Assembly: GCA_050331695.1 (NCBI GenBank)
Contig: JBHJGP010000017.1
Location: forward strand, 1-64,000
Origin: JBHJGP01 sp050331695
GTDB taxonomy: Bacteria > Pseudomonadota > Alphaproteobacteria > Geminicoccales > Geminicoccaceae
Direction of reading: 5' to 3'
Length of the DNA: 64,000 nt
The notes beneath the pieces were generated by a model, which was not told the origin of the DNA, did no database searches, and saw only the letters and a list, made by a program, of their open reading frames with translations. Position numbers and translations under genes: made by a program. Shown piece by piece: positions 8,659 through 17,599 of this stretch. Numbering within the stretch: position 1 is the first letter of the stretch; the number at the start of each line of letters is the position of its first letter.

Positions 8659-9291
8659 TTACAGCTTCGACAGGCGTTGTTCGACCAACTGAAGGAAGGC
8701 CTTGCGTTTCTCTGGCGAAGCGCTGTCCATACGGTCGAGACTGAGCCAGGTTTTTGTCAGTTTGGGCGAAAGATTGGGGCCGACGCTGGCATAGACCTGG
8801 CGTCGCGCCGGATTGCCTCTGAGAAGAAGCAGCGCCCACCACGGCGAGCCGGTGGTGGTGATGCAGACCAACCGGGTGACGTTGGTGAGTTTGCCATTGA
8901 GGCCGATGACCACCGCCTGGCCGTTTCGCTGCCGGGTCTCGTAGTCGAAGACCACACCCGGCATCCAAACCCGGTCGAGCCAGCCTTTGAGAATGGCCGG
9001 AACGCCAAACCACCATGTGGGAAAGACCAAGACAAGCCCTTCGGCCCAGCGGAGCGCGTCGACATGGGGCTCCAGTTCGCCGCTGATGGGGGGCTTGCTG
9101 GTCTCTCCTGTCTGCAGGTCCAGATAGCGCTCGCGTTCCGCGCGGCTAAGTCGGGGATCGAAATTCATGGCGTAGAGATCGAGGGCACGGACCTCATGAC
9201 CCTTCTGGCGCAGGGTGCTGACCGTCGCCTGGTAGAGCGCGGACGAAAAACTCGTTGGCACGGGATGGGCGTAGACGACCAGATACTTCAT
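8659..9291 (-). CDS. NAD(P)H:quinone oxidoreductase / flavodoxin-fold reductase
   Basis: Soluble FMN/FAD-dependent quinone reductase of the flavodoxin_2 (NQO1/MdaB/KefF-like) family. The start is the ATG at 9291, giving MKYLVVYAHPVPTSFSSAL, the phosphate-binding loop typical of the family. FPTWWFGVPAILKGWLDRVW is the flavin-binding motif. 210 residues, normal length. Last gene of the minus-strand operon that begins at 14715, 19 bases after the FAD oxidase; it could supply electrons to, or recycle products of, that pathway. Convergent with the nrtS-like gene with only a 7-base gap. Confidence 0.82.
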   Translation of the reverse strand: MKYLVVYAHPVPTSFSSALYQATVSTLRQKGHEVRALDLYAMNFDPRLSRAERERYLDLQTGETSKPPISGELEPHVDALRWAEGLVLVFPTWWFGVPAILKGWLDRVWMPGVVFDYETRQRNGQAVVIGLNGKLTNVTRLVCITTTGSPWWALLLLRGNPARRQVYASVGPNLSPKLTKTWLSLDRMDSASPEKRKAFLQLVEQRLSKL

Positions 9292-9310
9292 GGGTCCGGC
9301 GGCACAGGCG

Positions 9311-10705
9311 TCAGCGCTCGGCGCTGGCGTAGAGATAGCTGCGGCGTTCCATGCCGACATAGTCGGGATTGTCCCAACCGATCATCTTGCCGGGATTGAG
9401 CAGCCCCTTGGGATCGGCCTCGCGCTTAAAGGCGAGGTGGGTCAGATCCACCTGCTTCATGCCGCCTTCCTCGAGAGTGAAAGCGTGGGGGTTAAACACA
9501 GGGCAACCCTGCCGTTCGTGAATGGCGATGATTTCGTCCAACCGTTCGTCGCTGGTGTAGCGGACAATTGGCAGACCAAAGGCCGCAATTTGGCCGCCGA
9601 AACGAACGAACTCCAAATGCATCATCACCTCGTCGCCGAAGGTCCGATACATCTCTTGAATTTTCTCCAGGTGGATCCCCGGCGGATAGAGCACCTGGAG
9701 ATAGGTGATCGTCGGATCGACCTTGAGCGCGTGCAGGGTTGTGTGGTTCCAGCTAAGCTCGAACAATGGCTGGCGCTTGGCGAGCTCGTCGTCCGGCTTC
9801 CGTTCGAGGGTGATGTGGGCGGCGAAGCCCTTGGCGAAGTCGAGAAAGGCGGTTCGGGCAATGTCGGCGATCATCACCAGCACGACGCTTTGACCCGGAA
9901 CAATGGCATCCTTCAGCTGACGCAAGTAAAGCTCCGGGATGGGGGCGGCGAGCGGCGTGATCAGTTTTTTGAGGAGCGCGTCCTGCTTCGCCAGCTCGTC
10001 GGCGAAGCGAACCGCGTCCATGAAATGATCGAACGCGACGACCATCTCCCACCAGGGATGAGCCGTGGCCAGCGGCATCTCGACCTCGGTGATCACCCCA
10101 TTGGTGCCATAGGCGTGGTTCACTTTGTGGATGTCGTCGCCGGTCAGCTCGATGATCCGGGGCGACGCTTCCATGGTCGCGACCCGGAGCTTCAGGATGT
10201 TGCCGTGATCCCGGAGCAGGCCCCAGGTGATCGATCCGATGCCCGACGAGCCGCCGGCGACAAAACCGGCAATCGTCCCCATTTTCCGAGTGCTGGGGTG
10301 AAAGCGCAGCTCCTGGCTGCTTTGCGCCTGGCAGACCGCGTCGATCGCTGAAAGTTTCGCACCGCACTGGGCGCGAGCCCGCCCGGTGGCGACCTCCAGG
10401 ACGTCGTCCATCTTCGAGACGTCGAGCACGATCCCGCCCCTGAGCGGCATGGCCTGGCCGTAATTGCCACTGCCGCCGCCCCGGACCGTGACCGGGACAT
10501 CGGCCGCATAGCAGCATTCGAGCACGTTCAAGATCTGCTCTTCGCTGGAGGCGGCGATCAAGCCATCCGCAACCACATCGTCCAACTGCCGCTTCAGCAC
10601 CGGACTGTACCAGTAGAAGTCGCGGCTTTTCAGCCGCAGCTTCGCCGGACTGGTCTCTATTTCGAGCCCGTTCAGCCGGTCGCGAAGACGTGCCAGATCG
10701 GTCAT
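9311..10705 (-). CDS. FAD-binding (PCMH-type) oxidoreductase
   Basis: Flavoprotein oxidase or dehydrogenase of the GlcD/vanillyl-alcohol-oxidase group. Residues ~35-215 form the FAD-binding PCMH domain: PVTVRGGGSGNYGQAMPL is the pyrophosphate-binding loop, followed by GGIVLDVSKMDDVLEV and, later, GTIAGFVAGGSSGIGSITWG. The C-terminal half is the cap domain that defines substrate, and it ends with PKGLLNPGKMIGWDNP, the usual closing motif. ATG at 10705 (a GTG at 10708 is the alternative) overlaps the stop of the upstream amidohydrolase by one base (TGATG), implying translational coupling. It probably oxidises the product of the amidohydrolase; the chemistry is inferred, not shown. Confidence 0.85.
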   Translation of the reverse strand: MTDLARLRDRLNGLEIETSPAKLRLKSRDFYWYSPVLKRQLDDVVADGLIAASSEEQILNVLECCYAADVPVTVRGGGSGNYGQAMPLRGGIVLDVSKMDDVLEVATGRARAQCGAKLSAIDAVCQAQSSQELRFHPSTRKMGTIAGFVAGGSSGIGSITWGLLRDHGNILKLRVATMEASPRIIELTGDDIHKVNHAYGTNGVITEVEMPLATAHPWWEMVVAFDHFMDAVRFADELAKQDALLKKLITPLAAPIPELYLRQLKDAIVPGQSVVLVMIADIARTAFLDFAKGFAAHITLERKPDDELAKRQPLFELSWNHTTLHALKVDPTITYLQVLYPPGIHLEKIQEMYRTFGDEVMMHLEFVRFGGQIAAFGLPIVRYTSDERLDEIIAIHERQGCPVFNPHAFTLEEGGMKQVDLTHLAFKREADPKGLLNPGKMIGWDNPDYVGMERRSYLYASAER

Positions 10706-12024
10706 CACCGAGCGCCCTCAAGCAGATGATCCAATTCGCGGTAGTCGGGAAGCGGCGCGTCGATCGGCTGTCCCCGGCGCAGCACGGTCCGATCGCTCTG
10801 GTGCCGGGACAAGAGCTCGCTGAAACCTCGCGCCTTGAACAGGACCAGATCCGCATCCAGGCTCTCGGCGATCCGGCCATACCGCTCGAAGCCCATAATG
10901 TCGGCCGGTGTCCTGGTGACGAGCGTCGGCCAGGGGGAGACGGGCCGGTCAAGGTGGCCGATCCTCACCGCCTGGCAAAAGACTTCCAGCGGATCGTGAT
11001 CGCCGAAGCCATAAAACGGATCGCGGCAGTTATCGCTGGCCACGCATAAAGGAATACCCGCTTCGGCGATCTCGTGAAGCAAAGTCACGCCGCGGCGGCG
11101 GGGCGTCCGTCCGGCCTGGCGATCCTGCAGGTACAGATTGCACATGGGCAGGCTGACGACGGCGATCCGCGACCGGCTCACCTGGTTCAATATCGATGCG
11201 ACGATGTCGTCCGGCTGGACGCTGAGTGAACAGCAATGGCCGACCAAGGTTTGGCCGGAGAAAGCGTTGCGTTCGATGGCTGCGACGATCCGCTCGAGCG
11301 AACGGGCACCGGGATCCAGCCTCTCGTCAACGTGAAAATCCAGATCGAGCCCGTGCTCCTTGGCCAAGCGGACGGTTCGATCGAGATAATCGTCTAGATC
11401 CGGGACCATGAAGGTCGCAGCACCAAGGATCCCTTTGTAGTCCGCGACCATCCGGGCCAATTCCGTGGCGAAAGGCTCGACCATGAGATCGATCGGCACC
11501 AGCGAGACGCCTTGAAGCGCGATCCGATCGGCCCAAGCGTCCCGGAGCTTGGCAAAGACCGGCCAGGCGACCTCGTGATGCGGCGGCGTGTTGTCGAGAT
11601 GGGTCCGGATCGCCCGCGTGCCGTGGTGGTAGGCGCAGCGAAGACCGAAGTCGAACCGGGCGGCTACGTCCGTTTCCGTCCAATAGCGGTCGCGGTCCCG
11701 CTGCACCGCCTCGAGAGCACTGTCGAACGTGCCGTCCGGATTGGGCGTCCGCGGCCAGATATGTCCCTTATCGAAATGGGTGTGGATGTCGACGAAGCAA
11801 GGCCATACCTGACCGCCGTCCAAATCGACCCAGTCGCCCGTGCTCAGGCGTCCCGCCGGCTGCAGCGCCAGGATCTTGCCGTCGACGATACTGATATCGA
11901 GCCGGGTCAGGCCGTCTTCGTCCGGCTCCGGCACCGGTCCGTCGACCAGGCACGCAGGAACGCTCGCGTTGGCCAGCGTGTAGCGGCCGCTCTCAGGGAT
12001 CGCCGTCACGCGAACGCTGCTCAC
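10705..12024 (-). CDS. Cytosine-deaminase-like metal-dependent amidohydrolase
   Basis: Cytoplasmic amidohydrolase that should deaminate or open a nitrogen heterocycle. Metal ligands are in place: VDIHTHFDKGHIW (HxH), FHVDE (His, Glu), VGHCCSLS (His) and ASDNCRDPFYGFGDHDPL (Asp). The last of these is specific to the CodA/cytosine deaminase and isocytosine/N-acyl-amino-acid deaminase branch. 439 residues, normal for CodA. It starts with GTG at 12024, overlapping the permease stop by 4 bases. Its position between an ABC transporter for a pyrimidine-like solute and an FAD oxidase indicates a catabolic role; the precise substrate is not determined. Confidence 0.83.
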   Translation of the reverse strand: MSSVRVTAIPESGRYTLANASVPACLVDGPVPEPDEDGLTRLDISIVDGKILALQPAGRLSTGDWVDLDGGQVWPCFVDIHTHFDKGHIWPRTPNPDGTFDSALEAVQRDRDRYWTETDVAARFDFGLRCAYHHGTRAIRTHLDNTPPHHEVAWPVFAKLRDAWADRIALQGVSLVPIDLMVEPFATELARMVADYKGILGAATFMVPDLDDYLDRTVRLAKEHGLDLDFHVDERLDPGARSLERIVAAIERNAFSGQTLVGHCCSLSVQPDDIVASILNQVSRSRIAVVSLPMCNLYLQDRQAGRTPRRRGVTLLHEIAEAGIPLCVASDNCRDPFYGFGDHDPLEVFCQAVRIGHLDRPVSPWPTLVTRTPADIMGFERYGRIAESLDADLVLFKARGFSELLSRHQSDRTVLRRGQPIDAPLPDYRELDHLLEGAR

Positions 12025-12887
12025 CGGTCGGTTCTCATGGCGCTCTCATGCCAGTCCTTGAGAAGGACGTGCGACAGCCAGGTGAAGAACAAGAAAATGG
12101 CGATGCCGGTCGCCGAGATCAGGATCAGGGCCGCGAACATGCGCGGGATGTTGAGCCGATAGCCCGCTTCGAGGATGCGGTAGGCGAGACCGGAACCGGT
12201 GCCGGCTGTGCCGGCCGCGAACTCGGCGACGATGGCGCCGATCAACGACAGCCCGCCGGCAATCTTCAACCCGCCCAAAAAGTAGGGCATGGCCGAGGGC
12301 AGGCGAAGGTAGCGGAGCGTTTGCCAGCGGCTGGCGCCGTAAAGCTGGAAGAGCTGTTTCAGATTGTGGTCGGCGCTGTTGAGGCCGAGGGTCGTGTTGG
12401 ACAGGATCGGAAAGAAGGCAACGATCCAGGCGCAGATCAACAGCGCCACTTGGGTGCTGTCGACATAGATCAGGATCAAGGGCGCGATCGCGATAATCGG
12501 CGTCACCTGCAAGATCACGGCGAAGGGAAAGAGGCTCATCTCGACCCAGCGCGACAGGGTGAACAGAACCGCGAGGCCGACGCCGCCGATAGTCGCCACC
12601 GCCAACGCCGAGAAGGTGATCTGCAAGGTCACCACGAGGGAGGGGTAAAGGGTGCCCCAATCCTGGATCAGGCTCTGCAGTACCAGGATCGGGCCAGGCA
12701 GGATGTAGGGCGGTATCTCGTTAACCCAGACCAAGAGCTCCCAAAGCCCGAGCGCGATCAAGGCGATCGCCAAAGGCGCTGCGACCTTGATGAGCGTCTC
12801 CGAGCGAAACCGCTGGCCCCTGTCAGCCGCGCGCGCCGCGTAAACGGCGTCGGGCTCCTGGATCGCCGTCGATATCGTGCGGTTCAT
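12021..12887 (-). CDS. ABC transporter permease (SsuC/TauC/ThiX type)
   Basis: Inner-membrane subunit of an ABC importer of the nitrate/sulfonate/taurine/pyrimidine class. Six hydrophobic spans begin at residue ~32 (VAAPLAIALIALGLWELLVW); the cytoplasmic EAA-like loop reads LYGASRWQTLRYLRLPSAMPYFLGGLKIAGG, followed by IGAIVAEF. ATG start. Both ends overlap neighbours by 4 bases (ATGA and GTGA), so the operon is translated as a coupled unit. Confidence 0.88.
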   Translation of the reverse strand: MNRTISTAIQEPDAVYAARAADRGQRFRSETLIKVAAPLAIALIALGLWELLVWVNEIPPYILPGPILVLQSLIQDWGTLYPSLVVTLQITFSALAVATIGGVGLAVLFTLSRWVEMSLFPFAVILQVTPIIAIAPLILIYVDSTQVALLICAWIVAFFPILSNTTLGLNSADHNLKQLFQLYGASRWQTLRYLRLPSAMPYFLGGLKIAGGLSLIGAIVAEFAAGTAGTGSGLAYRILEAGYRLNIPRMFAALILISATGIAIFLFFTWLSHVLLKDWHESAMRTDR

Positions 12888-13627
12888 GGCTCACCCATGG
12901 CCCGGTGCAACTCGTTGGAAACCTGACGGCAGGCCTCGTTGTAGGCCGGTGAGGCCCGGAAATCGTCGCCGCGGGGATAAGGGGTGTCGATCGGGATATC
13001 GCTCACCACGCGGCCCGGTCTGGCGGCCATGACCACGATCCGCTGGGCCAGATAGACCGATTCGTAGACGCTGTGGGTCACGAAGATCACTGTCCAGCTA
13101 TGAGCCTGCCACAGCCGGAGAAGATCGTTGTTGAGGCGAAAACGGGTAATTTCGTCGAGCGCTGCGAAGGGTTCGTCCATCAGGAGCACCTTAGGCTCGG
13201 TGACGATCGCCCGGGCAATCGACACCCGCATCTTCATGCCGCCGGAAAGCTCGCGCGGAAAGGCATTGGCGAATTCGTCGAGGCCGACCATCGACAGCGC
13301 GTGGGCGATCCGGTCCCGGACATCGCTCTTCGGCCGGCCGGCAAGCTTCAGGGGCAGATAGACATTATCGAATACGGTCGCCCAAGGCATCAGGGTCGGT
13401 TCCTGGAACACGAAACCGATGCTGCCCCGTTCGGGCGGCTCGGACCAGGCCACCTCCCCGCTGGTCGGCTGACTGAGATTGGCGATCAGCCGCAGCGCCG
13501 TGCTCTTGCCGCAGCCGGAAGGTCCGAGCAGCGCCACGAAAGCGTGGGCGCCGATCGAGAGATCGAGGTTTTGGAGCGCCACCGTGCCGTTGGCGAAGCT
13601 CTTGCTAACGCTTCTCAGCTCGACCAG
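12884..13627 (-). CDS. ABC transporter ATPase (SsuB/TauB/ThiZ type), probable CTG start
   Basis: Energy-coupling ATPase of the same importer. Walker A GPSGCGKST, Q-loop FVFQEPTLMPW, signature LSGGMKMRVSIARA, Walker B VLLMDEPFAALD and the switch His in VIFVTHSVYES are all intact. The first ATG/GTG/TTG in frame is a GTG at 13582, but this would delete the family-typical first strand (VELRSVSKSFANGTVALQ). Reading back to the in-frame stop at 13685 gives no ATG, GTG or TTG. A CTG at 13627 lies four bases after GGGGAG and yields a normal 247-residue protein, so I place the start there; ATA at 13642 is the other option. The start region adjoins the stop of the binding-protein gene. Confidence 0.85.
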   Translation of the reverse strand: MVELRSVSKSFANGTVALQNLDLSIGAHAFVALLGPSGCGKSTALRLIANLSQPTSGEVAWSEPPERGSIGFVFQEPTLMPWATVFDNVYLPLKLAGRPKSDVRDRIAHALSMVGLDEFANAFPRELSGGMKMRVSIARAIVTEPKVLLMDEPFAALDEITRFRLNNDLLRLWQAHSWTVIFVTHSVYESVYLAQRIVVMAARPGRVVSDIPIDTPYPRGDDFRASPAYNEACRQVSNELHRAMGEP

Positions 13628-13638
13628 CGAACTCCCCG

Positions 13639-14715
13639 TTATAAACGGTGCTCCAGGGGCGGCCCGCTCCGCGACATCGGCGATCTATTGCCGGTCAGTT
13701 CCGCTTTCAGATCCAAACCGACACCCTTGTTCACGAATTGAAGCGTGTAGGCCCTCTGCCATTCGAGGTCAGGTTCGTGGACACCGGCCTTGATCATGTC
13801 GTTGGCGAAGGTCTCCCAGCGCTCGTCGGTCATCGCGCCGACGCCGAGTTCCTCGGTGTCCCCACTATCAACGATGCCATACTCCTTCATCTTCTCGATC
13901 GAGTAGGCCAATTGCTCATCCGTGATGTCCGGATTGTCTTCCTTGATCAGCGCATTCGCCGCCGTCGGGTCACCGTAAAGATAGCTCACCCAGCCCTCGA
14001 TGGAGGCGTCAACGAACCGCTGCACCAAGTCCGGATTGTCTTCGGTGAGCGCGATCGAGGTGGTGATCGTGGTGGAGTAGGGTTCGTAGCCATTGTCGGC
14101 GAGCAGAAACACCTTGGGCTGGAACCCGCCCTCTCGCTCGATTGCCAGAGGTTCTGAGGTCAGGTAGCCCTGCTGGGCCATGTCCTTATCGGCGATGAAG
14201 GGGCCGGGATTGAAGGTGTAGGGACGGATCTGATCGTCGCTGAAGCCGAACTCGGTCTTCAGCCACGCCCAGTAGGTGGTCCTTGCCTCGGCCGAGATCA
14301 GGATCGGCTTGCCCCGGAGGTCGGCGAGGCTCTCAACCCCGACATCCGGGTGCGCCATGATGATCTGCGGATCTTTTTGAAAGATGGAGGCGACCGTGAT
14401 CATCGGGATGTCGTTCTCGACATAATTGAGCGCCCCCGAACTGCCCTCCATGTTGAAGTCGATCCGCCCGGCGGCCAGAAGCTGAGAATGATTGACCTGT
14501 GGTCCGCCTGGCCGGACTTCAACGTCGAGCCCGTAGTCCTCGTAGATGCCGGTGGCGACGGCCTGGTAGTAACCGCCATGCTCGGCCTGGGCCTTCCAGT
14601 TCGTGCCGAACGTCACCTCGTCCAGTGCCCATGCCTCGCCGGTAACCGCGCCCGAAATTAGCGCCGCCGCGACTAATCGGCCCAGCACGGCTGATCCGCC
14701 CTGTCTCGTGGTCAT
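13639..14715 (-). CDS. ABC transporter substrate-binding protein (NMT1/THI5, ThiY-like)
   Basis: Periplasmic binding protein, 358 residues. ATG at 14715 follows GAGGAGGACGAG; longer readings lack a signal. A signal peptide covers residues ~1-31, ending near EAWA. The mature N-terminus (VTFGTNWKAQAEHGGYYQAVATG) with the HGGYYQA motif and the following GGPQVNH and AGRIDFNMEGSS stretches match the NMT1/THI5-like family, whose ThiY members bind formylaminopyrimidine, a thiamine breakdown product. The neighbouring cytosine-deaminase-like gene fits a pyrimidine ligand. I looked for a TPP riboswitch upstream and did not find its CUGAGA core. First gene of the six-gene minus-strand operon. Confidence 0.85.
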   Translation of the reverse strand: MTTRQGGSAVLGRLVAAALISGAVTGEAWALDEVTFGTNWKAQAEHGGYYQAVATGIYEDYGLDVEVRPGGPQVNHSQLLAAGRIDFNMEGSSGALNYVENDIPMITVASIFQKDPQIIMAHPDVGVESLADLRGKPILISAEARTTYWAWLKTEFGFSDDQIRPYTFNPGPFIADKDMAQQGYLTSEPLAIEREGGFQPKVFLLADNGYEPYSTTITTSIALTEDNPDLVQRFVDASIEGWVSYLYGDPTAANALIKEDNPDITDEQLAYSIEKMKEYGIVDSGDTEELGVGAMTDERWETFANDMIKAGVHEPDLEWQRAYTLQFVNKGVGLDLKAELTGNRSPMSRSGPPLEHRL

Positions 14716-14885
14716 CTCGTCCTCCTCATACCGCCCGGCGATCGTGTCTTTTGTGCACACCGAAGCGAGCAAGCGCCGTGCCATGGCCGGTGCCGGGTCT
14801 CGGATCGGCTGGCGTCAAAACCATAGCCGCCTCCGTTGGCTTTGGGCTAGTCCTGCCGGCAGGTTTCGGTCAAGGGAGGAGACCC

Positions 14886-15695
14886 GTGCTCGTCGCTCAA
14901 CTCACCGATCTTCATCTGCTCCCGCCGGGACGATTGGCCTTTGGCAAGGTCGACACCAATGGCTGCACCGAACGGGCGCTGGCAGCCGCACTGGCGCTCG
15001 ATCCGGCACCCGACATGCTGCTGTTGACCGGCGACATTGCCCATGACGGCGATCCGGAAGCCTATGCCTTCCTGGCCGCGTTACTGGAGGATGTCCGCAA
15101 GCCCGTTCGCATCCTTCCCGGGAACCACGATGATCGCGAGGCGATGGGCAAAGCGCTGGGTCACCGGCTCAACAGGACGACGTTCGATCGTTACTGTTTC
15201 GACGAGTGTTTGGCGAACTGGCGGCTGATCGGTCTCGACAGTCTCACTCCGGGAACATCGGCCGGCCAGTTGGGTGACGCGCAGATGGCCTGGCTGGAAA
15301 GCCGGCTCGCGGCCGACGGCACGACACCCACCGTCATCGCCCTTCATCATCCGCCGATGGCAACCGGCATTCGGCACATGGACGGGATCATGCTTCAAGA
15401 CGCCGATGCTCTGCTTGATCTGCTCAAGAAACATGCACAGGTGCATCGGCTGATCTGCGGTCACGTCCATCGCAACATCACTATCTTTCAGGATGGTCTC
15501 ACCCTGCAGATTTCGCCGGGCGTGGCGCACACGGTCGAACTGGACCTGCGTCTCGAAAGCCAAGATGGCTGGGCCATGGAGCCCACCGGGTTTCTTCTGC
15601 ACAGTCTCGAGCCCGCGGGGCGGCTGGTCAGCCATCACCTCTTCGTCGAGCCCGCAGCGGTTCGCGGAAGCTTTGGCGACCCTACTTCGCAATAA
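14886..15695 (+). CDS. Metallophosphoesterase (CpdA/GpdQ-like phosphodiesterase)
   Basis: Two-metal phosphodiesterase. The GTG at 14886 is preceded by AGGGAGGA, and the resulting N-terminus (VAQLTDLHL) begins directly with the first metal motif, so the longer reading from 14751 is rejected. Motifs in order: DLHL, LTGDIAHDG, PGNHDDR, ALHHPP and ICGHVHR, the complete calcineurin-type set. 269 residues, the size of 3',5'-cAMP phosphodiesterases and glycerophosphodiesterases. A class III cyclase lies 6.6 kb away, so cyclic-nucleotide turnover is possible but unproven. Divergent from the pyrimidine-type ABC operon. Confidence 0.82.
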   Translation: MLVAQLTDLHLLPPGRLAFGKVDTNGCTERALAAALALDPAPDMLLLTGDIAHDGDPEAYAFLAALLEDVRKPVRILPGNHDDREAMGKALGHRLNRTTFDRYCFDECLANWRLIGLDSLTPGTSAGQLGDAQMAWLESRLAADGTTPTVIALHHPPMATGIRHMDGIMLQDADALLDLLKKHAQVHRLICGHVHRNITIFQDGLTLQISPGVAHTVELDLRLESQDGWAMEPTGFLLHSLEPAGRLVSHHLFVEPAAVRGSFGDPTSQ

Positions 15696-15808
15696 TGTGA
15701 ATTTCTTTTAAGTTTCTTAAAAATTTATTTATTCATCTTTAGGTTAATTCGTTGTAAAGAGGCGCCAGAATATTTGCCTTCGCGGTCGGCGGCTTAGGCG
15801 GGATCTGG

Positions 15809-17599
15809 GTGGTTAAATTGACTAATTGGGTTGAAAGCCGGGAGCAGGCTTTGCTTGCTCTCGGTTTGGACGAAGCCTCGGCCGATCCGCAATTCGACCG
15901 CATAGCGGCGATCGCGTCCCGTATGTTGGAAGCACCGGTGACGCTGATCTCGTTCGTCGGTGACGATCGGCAGGTCTTCAAAGGCGCTTGCGGGCTCGAG
16001 GGAGCTGCAGGCGCGTCGCGGCAGATGCCGATCAGCCACTCTTCCTGTCAGCACGTGGTCAGCGACGAAAGGGTCCTTCAGGTTGACGACGCCCGGATCC
16101 ATCCGTTGGTCCGCCAAAATCCGGCGGTCGAAGAGCTCGGAGTGGTCGGTTATCTCGGGGTGCCGGTTCGTCGGTCGGACGGCAGGGTTCTAGGGGCCAT
16201 CTGCGCGATCTCGCCAAGCGCCCGGCGCTGGTCAGCCACCGATATGCGCGATCTCGAATTGCTCGCTCAGTTCGTCGAAGAGGAGGTCAACCACCGCCAA
16301 GTGGCGAGGCGTTATCGGGAGCTGTATCGGCAGACACCCGCGATGCTCCACTCGATCGACAGCTCTGGACACCTGGTGAATGTGAACGATTATTGGCTCG
16401 AGAAGCTTGGCTACAGCTTGACCGAAGTTATCGGTCGGCGGTCGACCGACTTTCTTACGCCAGAATCGACACAGTACGCGCTGAACGAAGTGCTGCCCGC
16501 TTACATGGAGGCCGGCTTCTGTCGGGACGTCCCCTACCAGTTCGTCCGCAAAGACGGCTCGATCATGGATGTCCTGCTCGATGCCACGTCCGAAACCAAT
16601 GATGATGGCTCCTTTCGGCGGAGCGTCGCCTGTCTGACGGATGTGACCGAGCGGGTCCTTGCCGAGGGCCAACTTCGCCAGAGTGAAGCCCTGCTTCGAA
16701 AGATCTTGGATAAGATTTGCGCTTTCATCGCGATCATGGAACCGGACGGAACGGTGATCGAATCGAACCTGGCCCCGCCGCTCGAGGATTGCGAACCGGG
16801 CCATGGAGCGAAGCGGCGCTTCTGGGACTACCCGTTGTGGATCGAGTCCGGCCAGGCGCGTTCCCAGCTCCGTAAGGCGGTGCGCTCCGCCGCCGGCGGT
16901 CAGGCAGTGGGTCACGACCTGGACGTCAGGGCCGATGGCGGGGAGTTCCTGACCGTTGCGCTGACGATTGCTCCTCTTTTCGATGACGAGGGCCGCATCA
17001 CCCAGCTTGTCGCATCGGCTATCGACATCAGCGAACGCAAATATCTGGAACAGGAGATCCTGCATCAGGCGACCCACGATCCGCTCACGGGTTTAGCCAA
17101 CCGGCGCCAACTCATGGAGCAACTCGCCCGTTGCCATGCCGAGGCAAGCCGGTCGGGCAACAGCCTCGGTTTGTTCTTTCTCGATTTGGACCATTTCAAG
17201 AGGATTAATGACAGCCACGGCCATGCTGTCGGCGACGCCGTATTGCGTCTGGTCGCGAAGCGGCTGGAGGAGGCCGTCAGCAAAGATGATCTTGTGGCCA
17301 GACTGGGCGGAGACGAGTTCGTGATCCTCACTCGAAGCGTGGTCTCGCCCAACGACAGCGAGCACTTGGCCTCGCGTCTCTGTCGGAGGGTGAGCCGGCC
17401 CGCCGCTGTTGGCGATCTCGTCATCGGTATGTCGATGTCTGTTGGTTACACGCTCTTTCCGCAAGATCCTGCCGAGCCGGAAAGCTTGCTCGACCATGCC
17501 GATGCGGCGCTCTACGCCGCCAAGAAGCAGGGTCGGGGTTCATATCAAGCTTTTCAGGCGACCGGTCTGCCGACCGAGATAAGTCGACCGAACGCTTAG
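15809..17599 (+). CDS. GAF-PAS-PAS-GGDEF diguanylate cyclase
   Basis: Signalling protein predicted to make cyclic di-GMP. Order: GAF (~20-170; VTLISFVGDDRQVFKG, PISHSSCQHVV), PAS (~175-290), a second PAS (~300-410, ending in AIDISERKYLEQ) and GGDEF (~425-585; HDPLTGLANRR, FFLDLDHFKRINDSHGHAVGD). The active-site motif RLGGDEF is intact (Gly500-Phe504). The inhibitory RxxD site is not: aligned residues read SKDD, with Ser in place of Arg, so product inhibition is probably absent. No EAL domain and no membrane span; the GAF and PAS domains probably sense a small ligand or redox state. GTG start, after a 113-base AT-rich gap. The stop overlaps that of the convergent GntR gene by 4 bases. Confidence 0.88.
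   Translation: MVKLTNWVESREQALLALGLDEASADPQFDRIAAIASRMLEAPVTLISFVGDDRQVFKGACGLEGAAGASRQMPISHSSCQHVVSDERVLQVDDARIHPLVRQNPAVEELGVVGYLGVPVRRSDGRVLGAICAISPSARRWSATDMRDLELLAQFVEEEVNHRQVARRYRELYRQTPAMLHSIDSSGHLVNVNDYWLEKLGYSLTEVIGRRSTDFLTPESTQYALNEVLPAYMEAGFCRDVPYQFVRKDGSIMDVLLDATSETNDDGSFRRSVACLTDVTERVLAEGQLRQSEALLRKILDKICAFIAIMEPDGTVIESNLAPPLEDCEPGHGAKRRFWDYPLWIESGQARSQLRKAVRSAAGGQAVGHDLDVRADGGEFLTVALTIAPLFDDEGRITQLVASAIDISERKYLEQEILHQATHDPLTGLANRRQLMEQLARCHAEASRSGNSLGLFFLDLDHFKRINDSHGHAVGDAVLRLVAKRLEEAVSKDDLVARLGGDEFVILTRSVVSPNDSEHLASRLCRRVSRPAAVGDLVIGMSMSVGYTLFPQDPAEPESLLDHADAALYAAKKQGRGSYQAFQATGLPTEISRPNA

Noticed and set aside
14716..14885. TPP riboswitch upstream of the ThiY-like gene; also the 12-base palindrome CCTGCCGGCAGG at 14852
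   Set aside because: The CUGAGA core is absent on the minus strand. The palindrome is short, GC-only and unsupported by a partner site.
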